DNA of 64,000 bases from Roseovarius sp. M141 (GCF_024355225.1 NZ_VCNH01000001.1:173315-237314), one strand, 5' to 3'; shown: positions 53,940 through 63,610, counted from the stretch's first letter. Notes: generated from the letters alone by a model not told the origin. Numbers and translations are program-made.

Positions 53940-54385
53940 TCAACAGTATCGGCCGCTTTCAACATGACCAGCGAACAAGGAGTTGCGGCGATTCATTGCC
54001 GGGCTGCGGATGGCGCTCTCCACCAGGTTGGAATCGATGTCGACGCGGCCATCGTCAAGGAACAGCCGAAAACCCCCTTCCCGGCGCAGCATATAGGCCA
54101 TGGCCTCACCAAGTTCGGATTTGCGTGAGACACGGGCCGCCTGAGCTGCCAGCAAGGTGAAGAATGCATCTACCAAAGGACGGGACAGGCTCTGGCGGGT
54201 GGCCCGGCGATGATCGGGATCGGAGCCGCGGATCGCATCCTCGATCTTGTAGAGGGCAGCGATGTGCAGCAGCGCCTCGTCCACCATGGGAGAGCCCTTC
54301 TTGGGCTTGGCCTTGATCAGTTTGCGCCGCCCGTGTGCCCAGCAGAAGGCCAGCCGCAACGGATCGCCGCCCGTGCGTTTTGGCG
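53940..54385 (-). pseudogene. IS66 transposase core fragment
   Basis: Reads FCWAHGRRKLIKAKPKK, then GRVDIDSNLVESAIRSPAMN and NRRNSLFAGH, all hallmarks of the IS66 TnpC core (FCWAH.RR, DN..E..IRP, RKN.LFAG). Both ends are cut: one by the IS5 fragment near 54390, the other by the stop at 53940. Confidence 0.8.
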
Positions 54386-54391
54386 TGGCGA

Positions 54392-54679
54392 GGTGGGAGT
54401 GAACTGCTACATGTGTTCGCGGACGGTGGGTATGCCGGGCCAAAATTGCGCGGGGCGCTGGCCCAGACCGGGCGATGGGTCATTCAGATCGTGAAGCGCT
54501 CCGACACGGCCAAAGGTTTCGGGGTGACCCCACGAAGATGGGTTGTCGAACGCACCTTCGCTTGGCTCGGGCGTTGCCACCGATTGGCCAGGGATTGGTA
54601 GCAAACCATCGAAAGCGCCGAAGCATAGGTCCTCAGCGCTCACATCCGGCGGTTGACGAGACATCTCGCAAGACCATGA
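54392..54679 (+). pseudogene. IS5-family transposase C-terminal fragment
   Basis: Reads LLHVFADGGYAGPKLRGAL, then RWVVERTFAWLGRCHRLARDW, an IS5-type DDE end (DGGYAG, W.VERT.AWL). Two in-frame TAG codons follow before the natural C-terminus (HIRRLTRHLARP). It joins directly to the IS66 fragment. Confidence 0.78.
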
Positions 54680-54708
54680 ATTCGTTCACCCCGTTTTGAA
54701 TCGGACAA

Positions 54709-55785
54709 TTAGACCGAAATTGCGACTTTCAGCACGCCGTCTCTTTGGTTCGCGAAAAGGTCATACGCCTCTTCAATCTGATCAAGTTTGAACCGGTGAG
54801 TGACAAGTGGCCGCGTGTCGAGCCTGCCGCTGGCAATCATGTCCATCAGCCGACGCATGCGTTCCTTGCCACCGGGGCAAAGCGTGGTGATTATCTTGTA
54901 GTCGCCCAACCCGGCAGTGAACGCATCCAGCGGGATCGTGAGATCGCCAGAATAGACCCCCAGCGAAGAAAGCGTGCCGCCCGGCCTGAGAACCCGCAAG
55001 GCGCTCTCGAATGTTGCCTGCGTGCCCAGAGCCTCGATCGCGACATCCGCGCCGCGCCCGTCGGTCAGGCGCATGATCTCCTCTACAGGGTTGGTTTTGG
55101 TGAAATCGATCACATGATCGGCGCCCAACTTGCGGGAAATGTCCATACGTGCCGGAATGGCCTCGACAGCAATGATCTTGGAGGCGCCCATCATGCGGGC
55201 GCCAGCCGTCGCACACAGCCCGATGGGACCCTGAGCGAAAATCACGACGGTATCGCCGATCTTGACATGGCCACTTTCGGCGCCGGAGAAACCAGTGGAC
55301 ATGATATCGGGACACATCAACACCTGCTCGTCGCTCAACCCGTCGGGGATCGGGGCGAGGTTCGCCATGGCGTCGGGAACCAGCAGATATTCGGCCTGAG
55401 CGCCGTCTATTGTGTTGCCAAAGCGCCAGCCGCCCATCGGCTTGAAGCCGTGTTTTGTTCCCGGCCCGTCCTGGGAATGGCAGCCACAGAGCGACGCATT
55501 GCTATACCCGCTGGGACAGATTGCGCCCGCGATGACGCGCTGGCCCTCCTGATAGCCTTGGACGGCCGAGCCAAGTTTCTCGATCACACCGACCGGTTCG
55601 TGGCCAATCGTCAATCGCCGCTCGACCGGATATTCTCCTTTGAGGATATGAATATCGGTCCCGCATATGGTTGTGGTCGTGATCCGGATCAGTGCATCCA
55701 GCGGGCCAACATCGGGGATCGGCTTCTCGTCCAGCACGATCCGGTTCGGTTCGACGAAAATTGCGGCTTTCATTTTTTCCGACAT
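54709..55785 (-). CDS. zinc-dependent secondary-alcohol-type dehydrogenase
   Basis: 358 aa medium-chain dehydrogenase. Catalytic zinc region CGTDIHILKG (about residues 41-50) and GHEPVGVIEKLG (about 63-74), Rossmann part VVIFAQGPIGLCATAGARMMGA (interrupted: VVIFAQGPIGL). The segment GFKPMGGWRFGNTIDGAQAEY resembles Thermoanaerobacter-type secondary alcohol dehydrogenases rather than the structural-zinc class. The start MSEKMKAAIF has two possible Met. It is isolated between transposon remnants. Confidence 0.85.
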   Translation of the reverse strand: MSEKMKAAIFVEPNRIVLDEKPIPDVGPLDALIRITTTTICGTDIHILKGEYPVERRLTIGHEPVGVIEKLGSAVQGYQEGQRVIAGAICPSGYSNASLCGCHSQDGPGTKHGFKPMGGWRFGNTIDGAQAEYLLVPDAMANLAPIPDGLSDEQVLMCPDIMSTGFSGAESGHVKIGDTVVIFAQGPIGLCATAGARMMGASKIIAVEAIPARMDISRKLGADHVIDFTKTNPVEEIMRLTDGRGADVAIEALGTQATFESALRVLRPGGTLSSLGVYSGDLTIPLDAFTAGLGDYKIITTLCPGGKERMRRLMDMIASGRLDTRPLVTHRFKLDQIEEAYDLFANQRDGVLKVAISV

Positions 55786-55862
55786 TTGAAGCTCTCTTTC
55801 CTATGACGTTCCAGTGCATGCCCTAGCTCGGGTCACGAGACCGTCGCATTGGTCCACCCGGA

Positions 55863-55990
55863 TCAGGATCGCTCTTCGAGATTCTGTAGGAACGGCGCCA
55901 ACTGGTCTTTGACCTTGATCAATTTCGCCGTGATTCGGAGGAAATCGATGCCGTCAAAGTTACCCGAATGCGGACAAGGATGACCCCGGG
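55863..55990 (-). pseudogene. possible C-terminal protein scrap
   Basis: A minus-strand frame reads GNFDGIDFLRITAKLIKVKD, then QLAPFLQNLEERS and a stop at 55863. It looks protein-like but has no start and no recognised family. Probably the tail of a lost gene. Confidence 0.25.
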
Positions 55991-56031
55991 AAGGAGGGGC
56001 CATAGCTTCGGGAGGGGGCAGGATAGCACGT

Positions 56032-56090
56032 TAAAGCGTTTCGCTGCGTTTCGGTAAATCCCTGCCTCAGGTATTTCCCGAAACGCTTTA
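56032..56090. repeat. long-arm inverted repeat TAAAGCGTTTCG ... CGAAACGCTTTA
   Basis: 12-bp perfect arms (56032-56043 and 56079-56090) with a 35-bp loop that itself contains a second imperfect dyad. It may be an intergenic palindromic repeat or an end of the IS630 element beside it. Confidence 0.5.
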
Positions 56091-56111
56091 GTGTTCTGAG
56101 TCTGACGCTTG

Positions 56112-56505
56112 CTACCTGCAATCTCGGATTTCATAGAGCTTGTTTAGCGCGCGTCGCTTCCGAGCGAGGATATCATCGGCTGTCTTGGTCCATGTGAAGG
56201 CTTTTGGCTTTGCGTTGCGCTACAAGAGGTAGTCGTAGATGGCGGTCTCTAGGTCGTCGACGCTGGAATAACTGCCCCCCGGATGCGCTTTGACGTGATC
56301 TCAGCAAAGAAGCGTTCGACAAGGTTCAGCCATGGCGCGCTGGTTGGTGCGAAATGCAGCTTGAAGCGCGGGTGTGTCTCCAGCCAAGCCTTTACCTCGG
56401 GCGTCTAATGTGTGGTGTAGTTGTCAAGCACGAGATGCACGTCTCGCGGCTTGAGGACAGCGCGGTCAATACGGCGCAGAAAGCGCAGGAACTGCTTGGC
56501 TGTTG
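56112..56505 (-). pseudogene. IS630-family transposase remnant
   Basis: Minus-strand fragments read FLRRIDRAVLKPRDVHLVLD, then HPRFKLHFAPTSAPWLNLVE (continuing RFFAEITSKRIR), the IS630 DDE region with its WLN..E motif. A stop replaces the Lys expected after NYTTH, and frameshifts occur near 56280 and 56220. Truncated at the 5' end. Confidence 0.75.
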
Positions 56506-56573
56506 AATGTTACTCACAACTGACCCGGTATTGTCACCGACATTTAATCCGCCCAGTTATTATGCTTTCTACG

Positions 56574-57287
56574 TCATGATGTGCTCAATGCCGTTGTCTC
56601 CTTCCGTTTCATTTTCGCTATCTCGGAGCTGGCCTTGAAGCGGTAGCTGGCGTTGCCGGTCTCCAGAATGTGGCAGCGATGAGTCAGGCGGTCGAACAAG
56701 GCAGTGGTCATCTTGGCGTCACCGAACACCGTTGCCCATTCGCTGAAGCTGAGGTTGGTGGTGATGATCACGCTGGTGCGCTCGTTTAGCTTGCTGAGAG
56801 GATTGAACAACAGGGCACCGCCCGATGTGCTGAACGGCAGGTATCCCGGCTCGCCCAAGATCACGAGGTCTGTCTTGGCCAGCGCCTCAGCGATCTTTCC
56901 AGCCTTGCCTTGGGCCTTTTCCCGTTCCAGCGCATTGACCAGTTCGACGGTCGAGAAGAAGCGCACGCGTTTTGCGGTGATGCTCTATGGCCAGAATGCC
57001 AAGGCCAGTCGCAATATGGCTTTTTCCCGTGCCAGGTCCACCGATCAGGACGACATTTTCGGCCGCGTCCATGAATTCGCAGCGATGCAGTTGGCGGACC
57101 AGGGCTTCATTGATCTCGTCCGTCACCAGCTCCCCGCGAGCCAAGATATCGGCGACCTTCTTGCCCATCTCGGTGCCGGATGCTTAGGCCTCGCGCAGCA
57201 TGTCGCCGGTGCTTAGCTGGATCATGTCGCGGGTGGCCACCAGATGAGGTGCCTGAGTGCCAGTGCCCGCGTCCGGCTGTCCGAGAA
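56574..57287 (-). pseudogene. istB: IS21 helper ATPase IstB, broken
   Basis: Reads [22 protein letters not shown], then MGKKVADILARGELVTDE, Walker A GGPGTGKSH, a frameshift near 56970, and [14 protein letters not shown], where normal IstB has DELGYLPF. It ends [16 protein letters not shown] and on to 56574. At least two lesions. The 5' end directly abuts the secY stop codon, marking the rearrangement junction. Confidence 0.82.
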
Positions 57288-57288
57288 G

Positions 57289-58656
57289 TTATTTCCGTCC
57301 TGTCCCTTTGCGGCGTGCGCGCCTTTTGCCCTTGCCGCCCAGCTGCGATTTCTCAATCAGCCCTTCGTATTGATGTGCCAGAAGGTGGCTTTGCACCTGC
57401 TGGATCGTGTCCATCGTAACAGACACAACGATAAGAACCGATGTGCCACCAAAGTAAAAGGGGATGGCGAACTGTGCGCGCAGAATTTCCGGGAGAAGCG
57501 TAATGAGTGCAAGATAACCTGAGCCGAGCACGAGGACGCGGCTGACCACATACTCTAGGTACTCTGCCGTCCGCTTGCCCGGACGGATGCCGGGGACAAA
57601 GCCGTTCTGGTTCTTCAGGTTATCCGCCACTTCGTCGGGTTTGAAGGCGACGTTATAGGTATAGAAATATGTGAAAAACACGACCATGCTGGCGAAGAAC
57701 AGCAGATAGAGCGGCTGGCCGGGGCCGAAATAGGCCAGGATCGTCGACATGATCGCACCAGAGCCCTGCCCGCCCGAGAATGTGCTGATCGTCGTCGGCA
57801 GCAACAGCAGCGACGAGGCGAAGATCGCCGGGATCACGCCCGCCGGGTTCACCTTGAGCGGCAGGTGCGAGGAGCCGCCGTCATAGACCTTCATCCCGAC
57901 CTGACGGCGCGGATATTGGATATGCACCTTGCGCAGCGACCGCTCCATGAACACCACAAAGGCGATCACGACGACCACCATCACGATCACGCCGATGATC
58001 ACGGCGGGACTGATCGCGCCCGACCGGCCAGAGGCAAAGAACTGCGCCAGAGCCGCCGGAACCTCGGCGATGATGCCGACGAAGATGATCAGCGAAATGC
58101 CGTTACCGATGCCGCGCGCGGTAATCTGCTCGCCCAGCCACATCAGGAACATGGTGCCGCCGATCAACGTCACCATGCATGACACGATGAAGAAAAGGCC
58201 CGGATCGGTGACCAGATCGCCAGACTGAAGGCTGACGGCCAGACCGTAGGATTGCAGCGTGGCCAGCAGGACCGTGCCGTAGCGGGTATATTGGTTGATC
58301 TTCTTGCGGCCTGACTCGCCCTCTTTTTTCAGCTGCTCCAGCGCGGGAACCATCGCCGTCATCAGCTGAATGATGATCGAGGCCGAAATATAAGGCATGA
58401 TTCCGAGGGCAAAGATACCCATCCGCCCCAGCGCGCCGCCGGTGAACATCGACAGCATGCCGCCGATGCTGGCGCCTGCCCCGGCCATGAACTGCCGCAG
58501 CTCGGCGCCGTCGATGCCCGGCACCGGGATCCATGTGCCGAGGCGGTAGACCACCAGCAGCATGAGGGTGAACACGATGCGTTTGCGAAGGTCGGTGGCC
58601 TTGCCGAGCGCCGCCCAGCTGGTGTTGGCCGCCATTTGTTCTGCTGCAGATACCAT
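57289..58656 (-). CDS. secY: protein translocase subunit SecY
   Basis: 455 aa, ten membrane helices. It has RKRIVFTLMLLVVYRLGTWI at helix 1, GIMPYISASIIIQLM for helix 2 and the C-terminal KSQLGGKGKRRARRKGTGRK tail. Forms the SecYEG channel with SecE and SecG. AAAGAGG precedes the ATG at 58656. Gene order rplO-secY is as in the alphaproteobacterial spc operon, but adk and rpsM do not follow; an IS21 remnant does. Confidence 0.93.
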   Translation of the reverse strand: MVSAAEQMAANTSWAALGKATDLRKRIVFTLMLLVVYRLGTWIPVPGIDGAELRQFMAGAGASIGGMLSMFTGGALGRMGIFALGIMPYISASIIIQLMTAMVPALEQLKKEGESGRKKINQYTRYGTVLLATLQSYGLAVSLQSGDLVTDPGLFFIVSCMVTLIGGTMFLMWLGEQITARGIGNGISLIIFVGIIAEVPAALAQFFASGRSGAISPAVIIGVIVMVVVVIAFVVFMERSLRKVHIQYPRRQVGMKVYDGGSSHLPLKVNPAGVIPAIFASSLLLLPTTISTFSGGQGSGAIMSTILAYFGPGQPLYLLFFASMVVFFTYFYTYNVAFKPDEVADNLKNQNGFVPGIRPGKRTAEYLEYVVSRVLVLGSGYLALITLLPEILRAQFAIPFYFGGTSVLIVVSVTMDTIQQVQSHLLAHQYEGLIEKSQLGGKGKRRARRKGTGRK

Positions 58657-58771
58657 TCGGCCTCTTTCGCGAATCACCCAACGCCGCCGAGAGCTGTTTT
58701 CCAGCGGCCCGGCGGCGTCGTTTTGAAAAACTGGAAAGTATGTAAGCGGCGCATGGGCCGCTTACAACCTC

Positions 58772-59254
58772 TTATTCAGCCGCAACACCCGCCTTGGCGC
58801 CGGTCAGCGTCAGCGAGCCGCCCGCTTTTTCGACCGCTTCGACCGCCGATTTGGACGCGCCGGTGACTTCCAGCGTGATCTTCGACGTTACGTCGCCCTT
58901 GGCCAGAACGCGCACGCCGTCCAGCTTGCGGCGCACCAGACCGGATGCGATCAGCGCATCCTCAGTGATGGCGCTGCCAACGTCCAGGCTGCCCGCGTCG
59001 ATGAATTTCTGGATCAGGCCCAAGTTGACCACGGCGAATGCCTTGCGGTTCGGCTTGTTAAAGCCGCGCTTGGGCAGACGCTGATAGAGCGGCATCTGGC
59101 CGCCTTCAAAGCCCTTGATCGCAACGCCCGAACGGGACTTTTGACCCTTGATACCACGCCCAGCGGTTTTACCCATGCCCGAGCCGGCACCACGGCCAAC
59201 GCGCTTTTTGCGCTTGGTTGCGCCTTCGTTATCGTGCAGTTCATGCAGTTTCAT
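58772..59254 (-). CDS. rplO: 50S ribosomal protein L15
   Basis: 160 aa. N-terminal [35 protein letters not shown], then [24 protein letters not shown], all canonical L15. Binds 23S rRNA in the large subunit. AGGAGAAG precedes the ATG. The normal upstream gene rpmD is absent. Only the presumed native intergenic region and then a cytochrome gene lie upstream. Confidence 0.95.
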   Translation of the reverse strand: MKLHELHDNEGATKRKKRVGRGAGSGMGKTAGRGIKGQKSRSGVAIKGFEGGQMPLYQRLPKRGFNKPNRKAFAVVNLGLIQKFIDAGSLDVGSAITEDALIASGLVRRKLDGVRVLAKGDVTSKITLEVTGASKSAVEAVEKAGGSLTLTGAKAGVAAE

Positions 59255-59435
59255 GTCGCTTCTCCTCTTGCCGGACGCGACCCCCAGCGACAGGAGCGTT
59301 CGAACGCGGCTTAATTGGGTTGTGAGTCGGGGCGAGACAGATAATGGGCGCGTGTAGCGGGTCGTCTGCCCTCTTGCAAAGATGGTCCGGTGCCAGTCGC
59401 ATAGATCATCAGACGATGCGTCTGGATTTGACGAG

Positions 59436-59828
59436 TTACTTTTCTTCGCCCGGAAATATCTCAAGATAGGCGATCACGTCCTCGATATCGTCTTCTTTGC
59501 GCAGGCCGGCAAAGGTCATCTTGTTGCCAGGAATGAAATCCCGAGGCTTTTTGAGGTATTCGGCGATGTTCTCATGGGTCCAGATCAGTCCTTTTTCACC
59601 AGCCTCGACCATAGCGTCTGAATATTTGAAATCCTCGATAGCCCCCGCCTGACGCTCGATAACACCGTTCAGGATCGGACCCACACGGTTCTTCGCGTCC
59701 TCGCCAACCTGATGGCAGGCCTGGCACTTCTTGAAGACTTTCTTGCCTTTCTCGGCGTCGCCATCGGCAAATGCTGGAGCCGAAAGCGCCGCGATCGCAG
59801 CAATACTTGCAAGTATTTTTTTGATCAT
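59436..59828 (-). CDS. periplasmic cytochrome c2/c550
   Basis: 130 aa. Signal peptide (about residues 1-21), haem site CQACH (about 35-39) and axial Met in PGNKMTFAG (about 98-106), a class I soluble cytochrome. Similar proteins carry electrons from bc1 to oxidases or nitrite reductase. It lies 181 bp upstream of rplO on the same strand. The ATG follows AAGGAG. Confidence 0.9.
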   Translation of the reverse strand: MIKKILASIAAIAALSAPAFADGDAEKGKKVFKKCQACHQVGEDAKNRVGPILNGVIERQAGAIEDFKYSDAMVEAGEKGLIWTHENIAEYLKKPRDFIPGNKMTFAGLRKEDDIEDVIAYLEIFPGEEK

Positions 59829-60104
59829 TGTTTTCTCCTTGAGATCAGTTAAATCAGCAACATTTCATTTCCGGACATCAACGCAATGCGCTCTTCGTTC
59901 GGGCCGCGGTCAAAAAACACTTCGCTCTGTCAAAGAATCTTCCGAAACCGCAGCAGACCGTCCGCCCACCGGCCATATGAGGGGCGCGCGGGGTTGGGCA
60001 TCATACTATCACGGACCGGGGTTGCAATAACAAGATTATTCAGGACGACCTGCTTCATGACCTGACCATTTTGGTACAATGACGGCATCTGCATACCTCC
60101 TTAA

Positions 60105-60216
60105 CCAAGCAGCATGGAGATTAGCATGGGTTGCGCCCAGTCCGACCAACTTGGGCCGAGACTGGCGCTGACATATTTGCTGTTGAGCTCGAAGAAGCGC
60201 ACCAGTAGGTATTTGT
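60105..60216 (-). pseudogene. fragment of an isoprenylcysteine-type methyltransferase gene
   Basis: The minus strand matches 15195-15300 of the methyltransferase gene closely at DNA level, with shared runs such as GCGCTTCTTC, ATATGTCAGCGCCAGTCT and CATGCTAATCTC. It would encode LLVRFFELNSKYVSASLG and MLISMLLG. No start and no C-terminal half are present, so it is a remnant of a third copy. Confidence 0.65.
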
Positions 60217-60680
60217 CGCGCGAAATCCAGATCATCATCGAAAGCTGGAGGAAACACCATAACTCCAGACAACCTCACAGTGCTTCCGTCCACCGGCACC
60301 GGAAGCCAGAAGCCCGATGGATCAAGGCCCATCATGCACTCACTTTCAATCTGGGCCACTCAAGTGGGGCTGTTCAGATGATGCTAGTCACTTTATTTGT
60401 CATGCGTTCGTTCCTCCCTACCTTCTTTCCCAAAATTCGTCGCTCGCCGCATCGCTTTAGAAGGCACAGAGAGCAGCATCCGCTCCCTAAAGACGTAATG
60501 GTCCCAGAATCATTACACCAATAAGTGGTATAGCCCGGTCTCTCAGTTCGTTCAGCAGCTGCAAGCATCGGGGTATAATGATCGAAGTGTAATAACTGGA
60601 TCGTGAAAGCGTCTTTAGAATTGGGTGTCGGAAAGTTGACCGATTGCCGGTCGAACCGTGATCAAGGAAAGGATACTCTC

Positions 60681-61484
60681 ATGCGACTACCAAAGTTATT
60701 CGCCTCTGCAACGATCGTTTCGGTGGCGAGCCTCGCATTCGCCGTTCGCGCGGCGGATATGGAATCGCTTCCGGACGCGGGGGCTTCTAAGGGACAGGAG
60801 ATCCTGCAGTGCCAGAGCGATCTGCTGACGTTCGAGGACGAGTTGGTACAGGCTGGGTTCGGAGTATTGGCGCCAGGCGGCTATGTTGGCGGATATGCCG
60901 GATACAAGACGGGCTACGGCCTGATCGGCACGCCGCGTCAGCAGATGCAAATGCTGCGCGACGCAGCCGGGGTATATGCGCTCGCAGGCGATGAGAGAGC
61001 CTGCCAGATGGTGCTTGCTTCCATGCGGGATATTTATGAAGCGCATGACAAGCTGGTTGGTTTTGAAACCGATAATCCGGAGGCCCGGACAGCGTGGCGG
61101 CGTGTTCATCTGGCTAAGGCTGTTCCGGTGACCGAAATGGATCGACTGATGCGAGCGGATGTGATCATAGGCGTTGATCTCCGCACCGCCGACGACACGA
61201 TGCTGGGCGAGATCAAGGACATCGTACTCGATCCAAAACGGCAGACGATCGCATATGTGTTGGCTTCCCGCGGCGGTTTTCTGGGTTTGACCGAGGAGTT
61301 GATCGCCGTGCGTTGGGCTGATTTACGCGCCACCGACGACCACGAGATCTATGTACTAGACGTGTCGCCGGAAGCCTTCGCGGCGGCACCCAAGGTGGAG
61401 CGGCGGAATTTCGAAGCGAGCTCGGGGCAGGGCTGGCGCAACAGCCTCGATCAGTACTGGGCCGGTGTCATCGATAAATCGTAG
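60681..61484 (+). CDS. secreted PRC-barrel domain protein
   Basis: 267 aa. Signal peptide (about 1-24), a helical region (about 30-150) with two Cys (LQCQSD, ERACQM), then a PRC-barrel (about 165-235; VDLRTADDTMLGEIKDIVLD and TIAYVLASRGGFLGL). PRC-barrels mediate protein-protein or RNA contacts; periplasmic versions have no firm function. AAAGGAT lies about 6 bp before the ATG. Followed by a convergent phospholipase gene. Confidence 0.75.
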   Translation: MRLPKLFASATIVSVASLAFAVRAADMESLPDAGASKGQEILQCQSDLLTFEDELVQAGFGVLAPGGYVGGYAGYKTGYGLIGTPRQQMQMLRDAAGVYALAGDERACQMVLASMRDIYEAHDKLVGFETDNPEARTAWRRVHLAKAVPVTEMDRLMRADVIIGVDLRTADDTMLGEIKDIVLDPKRQTIAYVLASRGGFLGLTEELIAVRWADLRATDDHEIYVLDVSPEAFAAAPKVERRNFEASSGQGWRNSLDQYWAGVIDKS

Positions 61485-61509
61485 GCCGGTCATGTGGTGG
61501 CGATGCCGC

Positions 61510-62697
61510 TTACAACAGCTGTCGCGCCGTCCAGCCGATCGCTTCGAGGCCGCGCGCGCGCCAGCCACGTCGGTGCCAGATGGAAAGGGTGATTTCTTCT
61601 GCCTCAGCGATATCGTCCATGTATTGGGCTTGCAGTTGCTCGGTCAGGGTTTGATCGCGTGCGAGCAAGACGAGTTCCTGGTTGACGAACAGGCTGAGAT
61701 AATCGAGGTTCGCGGAGCCGACGATCGACCAGGTCGCGTCGATGACTGAGGTCTTGGCGTGCAACTGGCGTGGCAAATACTCATAAATCCGCACTCCCGC
61801 AGTCAGTAGCAGCGCATAGGCCGCCTTCGTCGCCCAGCCTGCAACCAGCGGATCACCCCTGCGGGGCACTAACAGCCGCACGTCCACGCCCCGCATCGCG
61901 GCGGTTTGGAGCGCTTGGTCAATCATGATTCCCGGCCCGAAATAGGGCGACGTCAGATAGACGTGAGCCTGGGCCTTCGCGATCAATCCGGCGTGTAGAC
62001 AGGCGAGGCGGTGTTGGCAGTGGCGCGAATAGCTCGGCACCAGCAACGCCTCCATATTTTTGGGGTCTTCGGGAATGGCGCTCGCTGGGAACTGGTGTGC
62101 ATCGTGCCAGAGCCGGTCGAAATGTCCGATTGCAAGCTTTGCGAGCGGACCCGAAACGCGCACATGGGTGTCGCGCTGACGCGTCTCTCCATGCAGCCGA
62201 CGCGAGTTCAGACGGCGGATGTTGAAACCACCCAGAAACGCGTCCCCGTCATCCACGATCAGCAGCTTGCGGTGGTTGCGCTGGAGGTATTGCAGCGGGT
62301 GCAGGGCGCCAAACGGCCTGAACCAGCGGAACTGGACCCCGCTGCCTTCAAGCTCGCGCTGAAGGTTCTGAAAGCTCCGCTGGCCGGCACCGAACGCGTC
62401 AAGGTGCAGCCGCACGTCAAGTCCGGCGCGTGCTTTGGCCGCCAGCGCGGCCACGAAGCGCGCACCGACCTCGTCGGCCGCGAATATATAGGATTCCATG
62501 CGGATGTCGCGCCTGGCGTTTTCGATCGCCGCAATCATTGCGTCGAAAAGAGCATCGCCTTCTACGAAAAGCCGGAACGCGCCCCGGCCCTCACGGAGTT
62601 CCGGAACGCAGAGCGAGGCGTCGGCTTGCGTACTTGGCGGCGTGCCGCCGTGTACGGACCCGCCTTGTTCTTCGCTGAATAGGCTCATAGTTCGCAT
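61510..62697 (-). CDS. phospholipase D-type cardiolipin synthase-like protein
   Basis: 395 aa with two HKD motifs: HRKLLIVDDGDAFLGGFN (about residues 155-172) and HAKTSVIDATWSIVGSANLD (about 326-345). These catalyse phosphatidyl transfer. No N-terminal membrane helices, so it is the soluble ClsB-like type. ATG at 62697 follows GGAAGGATAC. A longer in-frame start at 63006 would lie inside the IS3 element and is rejected. The IS begins 22 bp upstream. Confidence 0.85.
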   Translation of the reverse strand: MRTMSLFSEEQGGSVHGGTPPSTQADASLCVPELREGRGAFRLFVEGDALFDAMIAAIENARRDIRMESYIFAADEVGARFVAALAAKARAGLDVRLHLDAFGAGQRSFQNLQRELEGSGVQFRWFRPFGALHPLQYLQRNHRKLLIVDDGDAFLGGFNIRRLNSRRLHGETRQRDTHVRVSGPLAKLAIGHFDRLWHDAHQFPASAIPEDPKNMEALLVPSYSRHCQHRLACLHAGLIAKAQAHVYLTSPYFGPGIMIDQALQTAAMRGVDVRLLVPRRGDPLVAGWATKAAYALLLTAGVRIYEYLPRQLHAKTSVIDATWSIVGSANLDYLSLFVNQELVLLARDQTLTEQLQAQYMDDIAEAEEITLSIWHRRGWRARGLEAIGWTARQLL

Positions 62698-62779
62698 GTA
62701 TCCTTCCCCGACGTCGTCAGAGCTGGCTCGGTTTGTCTGAGCAGTTTCCGAGCGTTTCGTAAGTGGTTTTCCGCCTTGG

Positions 62780-63610
62780 TTATGCCGCGACCGCTTGGGG
62801 CCGGGGCATGTTGAAGTAAGCCTGATCGGGGGTTTTCCCGTCAAGCGATGAATGGGGGCGTCGGCTGTTGTAGAAGCCGAGATAGCGGCCGATGGAGGCA
62901 CGGGCCTCCGGGACGCTGGCGTAGGCGTGCAGGTAGACCTCCTCGTATTTGATGCTCCGCCAGAGCCGTTCGACGAAGACGTTGTCGCGCCAGGCCCCTT
63001 TGCCATCCATGCTGATTTTGATCTCCCGGCTCGCCAGCACCTTGATGAACTCGGTCGAGGTGAATTGGCTGCCCTGATCCGTATTGAAGATATCGGGGTT
63101 GCCGTGGCGCACCAACGCCTCCTCGACGGCTTCGATGCAGAAATCGGCTTCCAGCGTGATCGATACCCGCCATGCTAAAACCCGGCGCGTGAACCAGTCC
63201 AGCACGGCGGCCAAGTAGATGAACCCTCGGGCCATGGGAATGTAGGTGATGTCCATCGCCCAGACCTGATTGGGCCGGGTGATCGGCAGTTTCCGCAGCA
63301 GGTAGGGGTAGATCTTGTGCCCCGGCGCCGGTTTCGAGGTGTTGGGCTTGCGATACAGCGCCTCGATGCCCATCCGTTTCATCAGCGTGGCGACATGCAG
63401 CCGCCCGACCTTGAATCCTTCCTGCACCAGCAGCCCCCGCAACATCCGGCTGCCCGCGAACGGGAACTCCATGTGCAGCTTGTCGATCCGGTGCATCAGC
63501 TTCAGGTCGGCATCGGCCACTGGCCGGGGCTGGTAATAGACACTGCCCCGGCTGATCCCCAGAACGATGGCCTGACGGCTGACGCTGAGCCTCGCGGTGT
63601 GATCGATCAT
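62780..63610 (-). CDS. IS3 transposase orfB (intact)
   Basis: 276 aa. An N-terminal helical region (SVSRQAIVLGISRGSVYY) is followed by the HTH_21 part and the rve integrase core with DDE residues in MDITYIP (Asp), TDQGSQF (Asp) and VERLWRSIKYEEVY (Glu). Joined to OrfA by ATGA overlap near a CAAAAAG run, where -1 frameshifting would produce the OrfAB transposase. Confidence 0.9.
   Translation of the reverse strand: MIDHTARLSVSRQAIVLGISRGSVYYQPRPVADADLKLMHRIDKLHMEFPFAGSRMLRGLLVQEGFKVGRLHVATLMKRMGIEALYRKPNTSKPAPGHKIYPYLLRKLPITRPNQVWAMDITYIPMARGFIYLAAVLDWFTRRVLAWRVSITLEADFCIEAVEEALVRHGNPDIFNTDQGSQFTSTEFIKVLASREIKISMDGKGAWRDNVFVERLWRSIKYEEVYLHAYASVPEARASIGRYLGFYNSRRPHSSLDGKTPDQAYFNMPRPQAVAA

Noticed and set aside
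60036..60359. 107-codon open frame on the minus strand
   Set aside because: It runs out of frame across the methyltransferase gene fragment at 60105-60216 and resembles no protein.
61510..63006. 498-codon version of the phospholipase gene starting inside the IS
   Set aside because: The first 103 codons are antisense to orfB of the IS and also occur in copy 1 without the phospholipase. A good ribosome binding site sits before 62697.
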